From Giesbergeria anulus (GTDB lineage Bacteria > Pseudomonadota > Gammaproteobacteria > Burkholderiales > Burkholderiaceae_C): DNA of 64,000 nucleotides. Location: NCBI RefSeq assembly GCF_900111115.1, contig NZ_FOGD01000002.1, positions 496,001-560,000 on the forward strand, read 5' to 3'. How positions within the stretch are numbered: the first letter of the stretch is position 1; every line of letters starts with the position of its first letter. The notes below the pieces were generated by a model. The model worked only from the letters and a program-made list of their open reading frames with translations, had not been told where the DNA came from and did no database searches. This document shows, piece by piece, positions 27,027 through 36,138 of the stretch. Position numbers and translations under genes: made by a program.

Positions 27027-29465
27027 ATGCCGCCCCCCGACTTTTCCCCTGAGCACACTCCCCTTTCACCTGAAGCCGAACCTGAGCAGGTACCCGCAGC
27101 GCCGCCGCCAGCGCCACCGCGCAAGCCCCATTGGCTATTGCGTCTGCTTTTTTGGAGCTTGGGGCTGTTGGTGGCTGGAGTTTTGGCTGCTGTGCTGGTA
27201 GCGGGTGTAGCGCTGGCCATGGCCTATCCCAATCTGCCAGATATCTCTGACTTGGCCGACTACCGGCCCAAGTTGCCACTGCGGGTTTATTCTGCCGAGG
27301 GAGCCTTGCTGGGCGAGTTTGGCGAAGAGCGTCGCAACCTGACGCCGATTCAGGACATTCCGCAGGTGATGAAAGATGCGGTGCTGGCGATTGAAGACAC
27401 CCGCTTTTTTGAGCACAACGGGGTCGATTTCAAGGGGATTTTGCGCGCTGGACTGGCCAACCTTGGGCGCGTAAAAAGCCAAGGCGCATCTACCATCACT
27501 ATGCAGGTAGCGCGCAATGTGTATTTGTCTTCCGAAAAAACCTTCACTCGGAAAATTTACGAAATTTTACTGACGTTCAAACTCGAACATTTGCTCAGTA
27601 AAGACCAGATTCTGGAAATCTACATGAACCAGATTTTTCTGGGCAACCGGGCCTACGGCTTTGCGGCAGCCGCAGAAATCTATTTTGGCAAGCCGCTCAA
27701 GCAAATATCGGTGGCAGAGGCGGCCATGCTGGCGGGCCTACCCAAAGCGCCATCAGCCTACAACCCGATCAGCAACCCTAAGCGGGCCAAAGTGCGCCAG
27801 TTGCACATCATTGACCGCATGGAAGAGAACAGCTTTATCACCGCAGAGCAGGCCATGCAGGCGCGTGAAGAAAAACTGCACATCCGCAGTGGCACTGACC
27901 AGACCCGCACCCATGCAGAATATGTGGCCGAGATGGCGCGCCAGCTAATCTTTGCCCAGTACGGTAATGAGGCCTACACGCGCGGGCTGAACGTGTACAC
28001 CACCCTTAACGCTGGGGATCAAGAAGTAGCCTACCGAGCCCTGCGCCAAGGCATCATGGACTACGAACGCCGCCAGCCTTATCGGGGGCCAGAAAAGTTT
28101 GTCACCCTGCCCAGCAATCCACAAGCGCTGGACGAAGCGATTGACGATGCACTGGCCGATCACCCCGACAATGGGGATGTCCTCTCAGCCATTGTGCTAG
28201 AGGCCAGCGCACGCAAAGTAGTGGCGGTGCGTGGCAATGGTGATGTCTTGGAAATTACTGGTGAGGGCTTGCGCCCCGTGCAGTCGGGCTTGAGCGACAA
28301 GGCCCCTCCCAACACCAAACTGCGCCGGGGTGCCATCATTCGGGTGACCAAAACTGCCAAGAAAACCTGGGAGGCGACACAACTGCCTGAGGTTGAGGGA
28401 GCATTTGTCGCCTTGGAGCCACGCACGGGGGCCATCCGAGCGCTGGTGGGGGGCTTTGATTTTGACAAAAACAAGTTCAATCATGTGACCCAAGCTTGGC
28501 GTCAGCCCGGCTCTAGTTTCAAGCCGTTTATCTATTCGGCCTCGCTGGAAAAAGGCTTTACCCCGGCTACAGTCATTAGTGACAGCCCGCTGTTTTTTGA
28601 TGCTGGTGTGACCGGCGGCCAACCTTGGGAGCCGAAGAATTACGACGGCAAATACGACGGCCCCATGACCATGCGTACCGGCTTGGCTAAATCAAAAAAC
28701 ATGATCTCCATCCGTATTTTGCAGGCCGTGGGTACCAAAAATGCGCAGCAGTGGGTCACGCGCTTTGGCTTTGATGCCGAAAAGCACCTGCCCTACCTGA
28801 CGATGGCTTTGGGTGCAGGCTCGGTCACGCCGATGCAGTTGGCGGTGGGCTATGCGGTGTTTGCCAATGGTGGCTACCGGGTCAATCCTTGGCTGATTGC
28901 CAAGGTCACGGATCACAAAGGCAAGGTCATTTCAGAAACCCAGCCCCCAGTGCTGGACAAGCAAGAGCGTGCCATTGAGGCCCGCAATGCCTTCATCATG
29001 AATAGCCTGTTGCAAGAAGTAGCCCGTTCCGGCACAGCGGCACGCGCCCAAGCCACGCTCAAGCGCCCCGACTTGTATGGCAAGACCGGCACCACCAATG
29101 ACGCCATGGATGCTTGGTTTGCGGGCTTTCAGCCCACACTGGCTGCCGTGACGTGGATTGGCTACGATACGCCACGCAACTTGGGTAGCCGTGAAACCGG
29201 CGGCGGCTTGAGCTTGCCAGTGTGGATTTCTTTCATGGCCCATGCGCTCAAAGATGTGCCCGTGATGGAGCCCACTGTGCCCCCCGGCGTGGTGCAAAGC
29301 GGCGGCGAATGGTATTACACCGAGTATGCGCGTGGCGGTGGTGTATCTAACTTGGGCGGCGAAGCGCGCCCTACAACCAGCAGCACCCGTAGCAGCACCG
29401 ATGCGGCACCACAACCTCCGGCGGCTGAAGAGCGCAACCGCATCATGGATTTGTTCCGCAATTAA
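27027..29465 (+). CDS. ponA: Penicillin-binding protein 1A
   Basis: A bifunctional class A PBP that polymerises glycan strands and cross-links peptides. A proline-rich cytoplasmic start leads to one membrane anchor (about 36-66). The GT51 transglycosylase domain has [14 protein letters not shown] (catalytic Glu123) and [12 protein letters not shown]. The transpeptidase domain has the nucleophile in SSFK (Ser496, Lys499), the SKN triad at 556-558 and KTGTT at 686-690. It is 812 residues, all motifs are intact, and a Ser/Thr-rich tail follows. It is divergent from pilM and overlaps the convergent cyaY by 4 bases. Gene pairing of ponA with pilM is common in proteobacteria. Confidence 0.96.
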   Translation: MPPPDFSPEHTPLSPEAEPEQVPAAPPPAPPRKPHWLLRLLFWSLGLLVAGVLAAVLVAGVALAMAYPNLPDISDLADYRPKLPLRVYSAEGALLGEFGEERRNLTPIQDIPQVMKDAVLAIEDTRFFEHNGVDFKGILRAGLANLGRVKSQGASTITMQVARNVYLSSEKTFTRKIYEILLTFKLEHLLSKDQILEIYMNQIFLGNRAYGFAAAAEIYFGKPLKQISVAEAAMLAGLPKAPSAYNPISNPKRAKVRQLHIIDRMEENSFITAEQAMQAREEKLHIRSGTDQTRTHAEYVAEMARQLIFAQYGNEAYTRGLNVYTTLNAGDQEVAYRALRQGIMDYERRQPYRGPEKFVTLPSNPQALDEAIDDALADHPDNGDVLSAIVLEASARKVVAVRGNGDVLEITGEGLRPVQSGLSDKAPPNTKLRRGAIIRVTKTAKKTWEATQLPEVEGAFVALEPRTGAIRALVGGFDFDKNKFNHVTQAWRQPGSSFKPFIYSASLEKGFTPATVISDSPLFFDAGVTGGQPWEPKNYDGKYDGPMTMRTGLAKSKNMISIRILQAVGTKNAQQWVTRFGFDAEKHLPYLTMALGAGSVTPMQLAVGYAVFANGGYRVNPWLIAKVTDHKGKVISETQPPVLDKQERAIEARNAFIMNSLLQEVARSGTAARAQATLKRPDLYGKTGTTNDAMDAWFAGFQPTLAAVTWIGYDTPRNLGSRETGGGLSLPVWISFMAHALKDVPVMEPTVPPGVVQSGGEWYYTEYARGGGVSNLGGEARPTTSSTRSSTDAAPQPPAAEERNRIMDLFRN

Positions 29466-29791
29466 GAGCCAAAACGCAAGGCCAGCCCCGCTTGGGTGCT
29501 GGCATCTGCGTCTAAGCGGGCAAAAAATTCGCCGCTGCCTTTGGTGCATTGCCACTGGTGGCCGTCAAAACGGTAGTGGTAACCTCCAGAGCGCGTAGCC
29601 AGCCAGATTTCATGCAGCGGCTTTTGCTGGTTAATGACGATCTGGCTGCGGTTAGGAAAGGTGAGCGTGACCATGCCGCCGCTGCGCTGGCTGTCGATGT
29701 CGGCATCGGTGTTGTCGTTGATGCGGTCACAAGCCTGCTCCACGGCCAGTAACAATTTTTCAGCTTGAGCCAAGAATTCAAGGTCGGTCAT
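29462..29791 (-). CDS. cyaY: Iron donor protein CyaY (frataxin)
   Basis: Bacterial frataxin, a regulator or iron chaperone in Fe-S cluster assembly. The 109-residue protein has the acidic first helix ([20 protein letters not shown] followed by ADID), a beta-sheet with [20 protein letters not shown] and the conserved [11 protein letters not shown], ending in [15 protein letters not shown]. It is convergent with ponA (4-base stop overlap) and divergent from lptM and lysA, the standard arrangement in Burkholderiales. Confidence 0.95.
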   Translation of the reverse strand: MTDLEFLAQAEKLLLAVEQACDRINDNTDADIDSQRSGGMVTLTFPNRSQIVINQQKPLHEIWLATRSGGYHYRFDGHQWQCTKGSGEFFARLDADASTQAGLALRFGS

Positions 29792-29802
29792 ACAATTTCA
29801 CC

Positions 29803-29961
29803 ATGTTAAAAGCGTTTCAAATTCTAGTCAGGCGCTTTGTCCTTGTTGCTAGCGTGGCAGCGGTATTGTCGGCCTGTGGTCAGCGCGGCCCTTTGTATCT
29901 GCCACCAGCGGCATCTGCTCCCGCCTCCCCAGCCCTTCCTGCCACTTCTATTGCTCCATGA
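29803..29961 (+). CDS. lptM: LptM (YifL)-type small lipoprotein
   Basis: A 52-residue lipoprotein. The signal peptide ends in a lipobox, LSAC at Cys25, followed directly by GQRGPLYLPP, the near-invariant motif of this family. A short Ala/Pro/Ser tail follows. In Escherichia coli LptM assists oxidative maturation of the LPS translocon protein LptD; the same role here is inferred from family and position. Its stop overlaps the lysA ATG (ATGA), matching the conserved lptM-lysA order. Confidence 0.9.
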   Translation: MLKAFQILVRRFVLVASVAAVLSACGQRGPLYLPPAASAPASPALPATSIAP

Positions 29962-31241
29962 CCTCTACTGTATTGCCCGGCCATCCCCACATCGCCTATC
30001 GGGGCGCTGATCTGTTCATTGAAGACTTGCCTGTGGCCCAACTGGCACAAATGCACGGCACGCCGCTGTTTGTGTACTCTAGTGCGGCCATGCAAGAAGC
30101 TCTGGCGGCTTACCAGCGTGGCTTTGCTGGGCGCAAAGTGCAAATTTGCTATGCCATGAAGGCCAACCCCTCGCTGGCTATCGTGCAGTTTTTTGCGCGC
30201 CAAGGCTGCGGCTTTGACATTGTCTCGGGCGGCGAGTTGGAGCGCGTGTTGGCCGCTGGCGGTGATGCGGGCAAGGTGATTTTTTCTGGCGTTGGTAAAA
30301 CCCGTGCCGAGATGCGCCAAGCCCTGCAAGCAGGTATTTTGTGCTTTAACGTTGAGAGCGAGGCCGAGCTAGAGGTTCTGAGCGAGGTGGCGGTGTCGAT
30401 GGGCTTGCAAGCCCCGGTGAGCATCCGCGTCAACCCCAACGTCGATCCCAAGACGCACCCCTATATTTCTACCGGCCTCAAGGGCAACAAGTTTGGTGTC
30501 GCCCACGAGCGCACCTTGGCCACCTACCAACGCGCTGCCAGCTTGGCCGGTATCCGCGTCGTAGGCATTGACTGCCATATCGGCTCCCAAATCACCGAAG
30601 CGACGCCGTACTTGGATGCCGCTGACCGGGTGCTCGATTTGATCGAAGCCATTGAGGCCGCAGGCATCCCCATCCACCATATCGATTTTGGCGGCGGCTT
30701 GGGCATCAACTACAACGGCGATACCCCCCCTGCCGCCGATGACCTGTGGGCGCAATTGCTGGCCAAAATGGATGCGCGTGGTTTTGGTGATCGGCAGTTT
30801 TTGATTGAGCCGGGCCGCTCTTTGGTGGGCAATGCGGGCCTGTGCGTGACTGAGGTGCTCTACCTCAAGCCCGGCGAAGAAAAAAACTTCTGCATCGTCG
30901 ATGCCGCGATGAACGATTTGCCGCGCCCGGCCATGTACCAAGCCTTTCATGGCATTGTGCCTTTGCAGCAGCACAGTGAGGTGCCTGCACAAGTTTATGA
31001 CGTGGTGGGGCCGGTATGCGAGAGCGGCGACTGGCTGGGCCGCGAGCGCAGCTTGGCCGTGTGCCCCGGCGACCGTCTGGCCGTGCTCTCGGCAGGTGCG
31101 TATTGCATGTCAATGTCCAGCAACTACAACACCCGTGGCCGTGCCGCAGAGGTGCTGGTCAGTGGCTCGACCAGCACCGTGATCCGCCCACGCGAAACAG
31201 CGGCCGACAGCTTCCGCAACGAGCGTTTGCTAGCCCTCTGA
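29958..31241 (+). CDS. lysA: Diaminopimelate decarboxylase
   Basis: A PLP enzyme that converts meso-diaminopimelate to lysine, the last step of the pathway. The PLP lysine is Lys68 in CYAMKANPS. HIGSQ, the phosphate loop IDFGGGLGI, the EPGRSLVGNAG segment and the CESGDWL active-site motif (contributed across the dimer) are all present. It is 427 residues, normal length. It is coupled to lptM upstream. Confidence 0.97.
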   Translation: MTSTVLPGHPHIAYRGADLFIEDLPVAQLAQMHGTPLFVYSSAAMQEALAAYQRGFAGRKVQICYAMKANPSLAIVQFFARQGCGFDIVSGGELERVLAAGGDAGKVIFSGVGKTRAEMRQALQAGILCFNVESEAELEVLSEVAVSMGLQAPVSIRVNPNVDPKTHPYISTGLKGNKFGVAHERTLATYQRAASLAGIRVVGIDCHIGSQITEATPYLDAADRVLDLIEAIEAAGIPIHHIDFGGGLGINYNGDTPPAADDLWAQLLAKMDARGFGDRQFLIEPGRSLVGNAGLCVTEVLYLKPGEEKNFCIVDAAMNDLPRPAMYQAFHGIVPLQQHSEVPAQVYDVVGPVCESGDWLGRERSLAVCPGDRLAVLSAGAYCMSMSSNYNTRGRAAEVLVSGSTSTVIRPRETAADSFRNERLLAL

Positions 31242-31246
31242 CAGCC

Positions 31247-31288
31247 GCTTGAGGAGGCGACTGGCCGCTGGGTATAGTCTCCTCAAGC
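31247..31288 (+). promoter_or_regulatory. Promoter bracketed by a perfect 10-base inverted repeat
   Basis: GCTTGAGGAG (31247-31256) and CTCCTCAAGC (31279-31288) are perfect inverted repeats around 22 bases. Within them TTGAGG (31249-31254) and TATAGT (31273-31278), 18 bases apart, form a good sigma-70 promoter reading toward the diiron-protein gene. The arms cover the -35 box and the start site, as a repressor operator would. Alternatively the repeat is a hairpin ending lysA, but no T-run follows. Confidence 0.55.
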
Positions 31289-31330
31289 ATCCGACTTCAC
31301 CCGATGCGCTCGTCTTGCGCTGCTCCTGAT

Positions 31331-32164
31331 ATGCCCATAGAACTTTACCGAGACAGAAACCATGCCTGTTATATGTTTACCGATTTGGTAGACGAAGACG
31401 GGCAGGCGGTGCAGGCCAATCAGTTTCTGATTGTGGATGACGACACTGGCGCTGTGATTGACCCTGGTGGCAATTTGGCCTACAACGAGGTGTATATGGG
31501 GATGCTCAAGCATTTTCCGCCGCAAAAGCTCTCGTATGTGTTGGCCTCCCATGCTGATCCAGACATCATTGCGGCGCTAGACCGCTGGCTCTCTAGCACC
31601 AAGGCCCTGCTGGTGATATCGCGTGTCTGGGAGCGCTTTGTGCCCCACTTTACCAAGGCGGGTAAGACGGAAAACCGCGTGATTAGCGTAGCCGATGCTG
31701 GTGGCCGTTTGCCGCTAGGTCGCCATGAAATCTGGCTGATTCCGGCACACTTTATGCACTCGGAAGGCAATTTTCAGTTTTACGACCCGGTAAGTCGTAT
31801 TTTGTTCAGTGGGGACTTGGGGGTGTCTATGACCACCGGCGCGCAAGCGGCCCGCCCTGTGACTGACTTCAAGAGCCATCTGCCGCTGATGGAGGGCTTT
31901 CATCGGCGCTACATGGTGTCCAACAAAATTTTGCGCCTGTGGGTGAGCATGGTGCGCCGACTCGATATTGCGATGATCGTGCCGCAACATGGTGCACCGC
32001 TACTCGGTGCCAAGGTGATTAGCGAGTTTCTGGACTGGATTGAGAATTTGTCTTGCGGCATTGACCTGTTTGATGAGCGCGCTTACCAAGTGCCTACCGC
32101 CACCATTGACCCAGTGGTGCGCCCGTCTCTGCCCATGTTGCAGACGCTACGCAAGCCCAACTAA
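31331..32164 (+). CDS. Diiron metallo-beta-lactamase-fold protein (flavodiiron/ODP-like)
   Basis: A 277-residue protein resembling the diiron domain of flavodiiron proteins, without the flavodoxin domain; it is closest in form to oxygen-binding diiron proteins (ODP). Expected metal ligands are His74, Asp76 and Asp78 in LASHADPDII, His143 in HFMHSEGNF, Asp162 in LFSGDLGV and His220 in IVPQHGAPL. Relative to flavodiiron HxExDH, Glu is Asp and the last His is Ile79. The C-terminal helices contain KILRLWVSMVRRLD. It may sense or bind O2 or NO; this is an inference. The start at 31331 gives MPIELYRDRN; an ATG nine codons earlier lacks any ribosome site. The gene has its own promoter within an inverted repeat. 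Confidence 0.8.
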   Translation: MPIELYRDRNHACYMFTDLVDEDGQAVQANQFLIVDDDTGAVIDPGGNLAYNEVYMGMLKHFPPQKLSYVLASHADPDIIAALDRWLSSTKALLVISRVWERFVPHFTKAGKTENRVISVADAGGRLPLGRHEIWLIPAHFMHSEGNFQFYDPVSRILFSGDLGVSMTTGAQAARPVTDFKSHLPLMEGFHRRYMVSNKILRLWVSMVRRLDIAMIVPQHGAPLLGAKVISEFLDWIENLSCGIDLFDERAYQVPTATIDPVVRPSLPMLQTLRKPN

Positions 32165-32202
32165 AAAATGCCCCCCGGTGCCTTAAAAGCACCGGGGGGC
32201 AT
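32162..32202 (-). terminator. Rho-independent terminator of tctBA
   Basis: A 14-base perfect stem (ATGCCCCCCGGTGC with its complement) and 7-base loop at 32168-32202 are followed on the minus strand by a T-run. It lies between the convergent diiron-protein and tctA genes and may also slow transcripts from the plus strand. Confidence 0.9.
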
Positions 32203-32236
32203 CGCTATCGAGGTGCCAGGTGGCGGCAGTTACCGC

Positions 32237-33748
32237 TCAATCTTCGACAAAGGCCTCTTCGCGTTTGTTTTTCACAGCAGGCAGCAGCACAATAACCAGC
32301 AACAACAGGGCAGCCGCCAACAGGCCAGCCGACAAGGGTCGGGTAACAAACACGCCCCAGTCGCCACGCGACAACAGCAAGGTACGGCGCAGGTTTTCTT
32401 CCATCATCGGACCCAGAATAAAGCCCAGCAGCAGCGGTGCTGGCTCTGAACCCAATTTGTGGAACAGGTAACCAATCAGGCCAAAGGCACCCACCATCCA
32501 GATGTCAAAGGTGTTGTTGTTGGTGGAGTAGACCCCAATGGCACAAAACAGCACGATGGACGGAAACAGCCAGCGGTAAGGCACAGTCAGCAGCTTGATC
32601 CACATGCCAATCAAGGGCAGGTTCAAAATCAGCAGCATGGCATTGCCAATCCACATCGAGGCAATCAGACCCCAAAACAACTCAGGGTTGCTGGTCATGA
32701 CCTGTGGACCGGGTTGGATGTTGTGGATGGTCATGGCCCCCACCATCAGTGCCATCACGGCATTAGGGGGAATACCCAGCGTTAGCAGCGGAATGAAGGA
32801 GGCTTGGGCTCCGGCATTGTTAGCGGCCTCAGGCGCAGCCACACCACGGATATTGCCTTGACCAAAGGGAACTTCACCTGGATGCAGTTTAGTTTTCTTC
32901 TCTAGCGTATAGGCAGCAAAAGAGGCTAACAGGGCACCGCCACCGGGCAGAATACCTAGCGCCGACCCCAAGGCCGTACCACGCAGCACCGCAGGGGTCA
33001 TGCGCTTGAAGTCTTCTTTGGTCGGCAACAGGCCCTGCACCTTGGCGGTAAACACCTCGCGCTCACTGTCGGGCTGCGCCAGGTTAGCAATAATTTCACC
33101 GTAGCCAAACACGCCCATCGCAATGGCGACAAAGCCAATGCCGTCAGTCAGCTCTGGAATATCAAACGAGAACCGAGCCACCCCCGAATTCACGTCGGTA
33201 CCCACCAACCCCAGCAGCAGGCCTAGCACAATCATCGCCACCGCCTTGAGCAGCGAGCCAGAGGCCAGCACCACAGCACCAATCAGACCCAAGATCATCA
33301 GGGCAAAGTATTCTGCTGGGCCAAACTTGAAGGCCACCTCAGTCAGTGCCGGAGCAAAAGCAGCCAGAATCAGCGTACCCACCGAACCAGCAAAAAACGA
33401 ACCCAAGCCTGCAGCAGCCAGCGCCGGGCCAGCACGGCCCTTGCGCGCCATCTGATAGCCGTCAATCACCGTGACCACCGAAGCCGATTCGCCCGGCAGA
33501 TTAACCAAAATGGCCGTGGTAGAACCGCCGTACTGTGCGCCGTAGTAAATACCCGCCAGCATAATCAGCGCTGCCACTGGTGGCAGGGCATAGGTAGCAG
33601 GCAGCAGCATGGCGATGGTAGCCACTGGGCCAATGCCAGGCAGCACACCAATCAAGGTGCCCAACACGCAGCCAATCAAACAGTAGATGAGGTTTTGAAA
33701 CGTGAAGGCGACGCCAAAGCCCATCGCTAGATTGTCAAGAAGTTCCAT
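32237..33748 (-). CDS. tctA: Tripartite tricarboxylate transporter large membrane subunit TctA
   Basis: TctA is the roughly 12-helix permease of a TTT-family, binding-protein-dependent importer for citrate-like carboxylates. The family glycine-rich motif GVLPGIGPVATIAMLLP appears near residue 38, and a second copy-like motif LGILPGGGALLASFAAY occurs midway. GIYYGAQYGGSTTAILVNLP is also typical. It is 503 residues. It follows tctB by 15 bases and ends at a strong terminator. Substrate is not predictable. Confidence 0.93.
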   Translation of the reverse strand: MELLDNLAMGFGVAFTFQNLIYCLIGCVLGTLIGVLPGIGPVATIAMLLPATYALPPVAALIMLAGIYYGAQYGGSTTAILVNLPGESASVVTVIDGYQMARKGRAGPALAAAGLGSFFAGSVGTLILAAFAPALTEVAFKFGPAEYFALMILGLIGAVVLASGSLLKAVAMIVLGLLLGLVGTDVNSGVARFSFDIPELTDGIGFVAIAMGVFGYGEIIANLAQPDSEREVFTAKVQGLLPTKEDFKRMTPAVLRGTALGSALGILPGGGALLASFAAYTLEKKTKLHPGEVPFGQGNIRGVAAPEAANNAGAQASFIPLLTLGIPPNAVMALMVGAMTIHNIQPGPQVMTSNPELFWGLIASMWIGNAMLLILNLPLIGMWIKLLTVPYRWLFPSIVLFCAIGVYSTNNNTFDIWMVGAFGLIGYLFHKLGSEPAPLLLGFILGPMMEENLRRTLLLSRGDWGVFVTRPLSAGLLAAALLLLVIVLLPAVKNKREEAFVED

Positions 33749-33763
33749 GGGTGATGCTCCTGA

Positions 33764-34252
33764 TTAGCCGACGATAAAGCTAGGCCACACTGGGAACTGC
33801 AACTTGAGCGCCCAGACAAAAGCCAGATAACTGGCCACCGCCAAAATGGTGGCCAGCACAAAAACGCCCTTGGCATTGAACTCGGTGCCCGCCAAGCTAG
33901 AAATGAAGGTCAATGCATAAATGGCGACGATCAGCCCCATGGCTGGAATGCCCAAGCTAGGCAGTCCCGCCAGCAAAATGCCAAACACCAGGTTGGCCGC
34001 CAAAATAAAACACAGTGGACGCCAAGCCCATGCACCGATTTTGTCGCCATCCAAAGTTTGTACCACTAGCGCCTTGAACGCAATGGCGGTGCCAATCAAG
34101 GCTAACAAAGCCCCCAGCACCATCGGAAAATAACCCGGCCCCATGCGGGCCCCGGAACCCATACTGTATTCAGTAGAGCCCCAGGCAAAGGCAATGCCGA
34201 CCCCCATAAACATAAGACCGGAAAAAAAGTCTTTTTGACTCTTGATTTTCAT
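33764..34252 (-). CDS. tctB: Tripartite tricarboxylate transporter small membrane subunit TctB
   Basis: TctB is the four-helix small subunit of the TTT importer. Starting at MKIKSQKDFFSGLMFMGVGI, with GGGAG 8 bases upstream, gives 162 residues; the frame stays open 25 codons upstream but the extra part is not membrane-like. The stretch GSARMGPGYFP-type (here GSGARMGPGYFPMVLG) is the family marker. No TctC substrate-binding gene is next to it. Confidence 0.9.
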   Translation of the reverse strand: MKIKSQKDFFSGLMFMGVGIAFAWGSTEYSMGSGARMGPGYFPMVLGALLALIGTAIAFKALVVQTLDGDKIGAWAWRPLCFILAANLVFGILLAGLPSLGIPAMGLIVAIYALTFISSLAGTEFNAKGVFVLATILAVASYLAFVWALKLQFPVWPSFIVG

Positions 34253-34364
34253 GAGTTTGTCTCCCATACGGAATAACCAGCGGGCGATTGTGCGGTCGAT
34301 TGTCCCGGCTACTGATGTGGATTCCACCTACGCATGCCCCGGTATTTACCCTTGTATGCGCCGC

Positions 34365-36134
34365 TTAGGGCTGTGGTGTGGTGGCTACCACTTCCTCTAG
34401 AGTCGTTAGGCCCTGCGCTACCCGCAGGGCACCGGCCATGCGCAGCGGGCGCATACCATCTTGCACGGCTTGGCGGCGCAATGCATCCATAGATGGCTCA
34501 GCATTGATACCCGTTTTGAGCGCCTCGCTGACGGTGAGCAGTTCATACAATCCCATACGCCCGCGAAACCCGGTCATCCGGCAATCAATACAACCCACCG
34601 GCTTGTAGGGCTGGTAGCCACCGGAGAGCTTCCAAGGCTTGACGGCCTCGGCCAGCAGATCTAACGGCGCATCAGGATCGGGCTGCTTGCACTGTACGCA
34701 TAAGGTGCGCACCAGCCGCTGCGCCAAAACACCCAGCAGCGTAGCATTGAGCAAGTAAGCCGGAATGCCCAGCTCTAGCAGTCGGGTGACGGCGCTGGGC
34801 GCATCGTTGGTGTGCAAGGTGCTAAACACCAAATGGCCGGTCAGGGCAGCTTGCACGGCCATCTCTGCCGTTTCAAGGTCGCGGATTTCGCCCACCATGA
34901 TGATGTCGGGGTCTTGGCGCATCAATGCGCGCACGCCTTCGGCAAAACTAAAGTCCAGTTGTGGCTGCACTTGGGTTTGGTTGAAGCTCGGTTCGATCAT
35001 CTCAATCGGGTCTTCGACCGTGCTGACGTTCACCTCCTCAGTAGCCACGCGCTTGAGCGTGGAGTACAGGGTGCTGGTTTTGCCCGACCCAGTGGGGCCA
35101 GTGACCAAAATGATGCCATGCGGGCGCTGGATCAGCCCCTCCCAGCGCTGCGCGTCGTGCGGCAAAAAGCCCAGTGCATCCAAGTTTTTGACAGCGGTGT
35201 CAGGGTCAAAAATCCGCATCACCATTTTCTCGCCAAAGGCGGTGGGCAGGGTGGAGAGGCGCATTTCCACCTCGTCACCACGCTGGTTGCGCGTTTTGAT
35301 GCGGCCATCTTGCGGGCGGCGTTTTTCTACCACGTCCATGCGCCCCAGCAGTTTGATGCGCGCCACCATGGCACTCATCACGCCGGGGGGCATTTGGTAC
35401 ACCGGGTGTAGCACACCATCAATACGAAAGCGGATCACACCTTGTTCGCGCCGAGGTTCTAGGTGGATATCACTGGCGCGCTGGTCAAAAGCGTATTGCC
35501 AGAGCCAATCGACGACCTTGACCACGCCTTGGTCGTTGGCATCAAGTTGCTTATTGCTACGCCCCAGCTCAACCAACTGCTCAAAGCTGCTGGCGCTGGC
35601 GCTGCCACCGGCTTTTTGTGCTGCCCGTACCGATTTGGCCAAGGCAAAAAATTCAGCGGTGTAGCGCTGGATTTCTTGCGGGTTAGCCAGCACGCGGCGC
35701 ACACTGCGCCGCGCTTGGCGTTCGACTTCGGCCACCCAGTCCGTAATAAAGGGTTCTGCCGTAGCCACCACCACTTCCGTGGAGGTCACTTGTACCGGCA
35801 GTACCTTGTGGCGCTCGGCATAGCTGGCGCTCATGGTGTCGGCCACCTTGCCCACATCGACCCGCAGCGGGTCAATCCGCAGGTAAGGGATGCCCACATG
35901 CCGGGCTAAAAATTCAGTGAGCGTTTCTACATCCAACGCCTTGCCATCGCTGGCATGGGTCATGGCCACATTGGCCAAGCGCACCAGTGGATGTTGGCTG
36001 CTCTCCGCTTGAGAGCAACGGGCGATGGTGCGCTGGGCTTCTTCGGGCGTAATCACGCCATCGGAACGCAGCCATTGCACTATTTGACGCCACTCCAACG
36101 GGCCGTATTGGGGTTCGGTATCAGGCAGGGACAT
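34365..36134 (-). CDS. GspE/PilB-family secretion or pilus ATPase
   Basis: A 589-residue hexameric ATPase of the type II secretion/type IV pilus family. An N-terminal MshEN-like region (about 60-140, with LTEFLARHVGIPYLRIDPL) precedes the N2 domain RASDIHLEPR. The catalytic core has Walker A GPTGSGKTSTLYS, the Asp box DPIEMIEPSFNQTQ, Walker B MRQDPDIIMVGEIRDLETAE and the His box HLVFSTLHTNDAPSAV. Two CxxC pairs (CVQCKQ, CIDCRMTG) form the zinc element. The start at 36134 lies four bases after the stop of the spermidine-synthase-like gene, so the two are coupled. No gspF, pilC or pilin gene is adjacent, so its partner system is unknown. Confidence 0.88.
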   Translation of the reverse strand: MSLPDTEPQYGPLEWRQIVQWLRSDGVITPEEAQRTIARCSQAESSQHPLVRLANVAMTHASDGKALDVETLTEFLARHVGIPYLRIDPLRVDVGKVADTMSASYAERHKVLPVQVTSTEVVVATAEPFITDWVAEVERQARRSVRRVLANPQEIQRYTAEFFALAKSVRAAQKAGGSASASSFEQLVELGRSNKQLDANDQGVVKVVDWLWQYAFDQRASDIHLEPRREQGVIRFRIDGVLHPVYQMPPGVMSAMVARIKLLGRMDVVEKRRPQDGRIKTRNQRGDEVEMRLSTLPTAFGEKMVMRIFDPDTAVKNLDALGFLPHDAQRWEGLIQRPHGIILVTGPTGSGKTSTLYSTLKRVATEEVNVSTVEDPIEMIEPSFNQTQVQPQLDFSFAEGVRALMRQDPDIIMVGEIRDLETAEMAVQAALTGHLVFSTLHTNDAPSAVTRLLELGIPAYLLNATLLGVLAQRLVRTLCVQCKQPDPDAPLDLLAEAVKPWKLSGGYQPYKPVGCIDCRMTGFRGRMGLYELLTVSEALKTGINAEPSMDALRRQAVQDGMRPLRMAGALRVAQGLTTLEEVVATTPQP

Positions 36135-36138
36135 TGCG

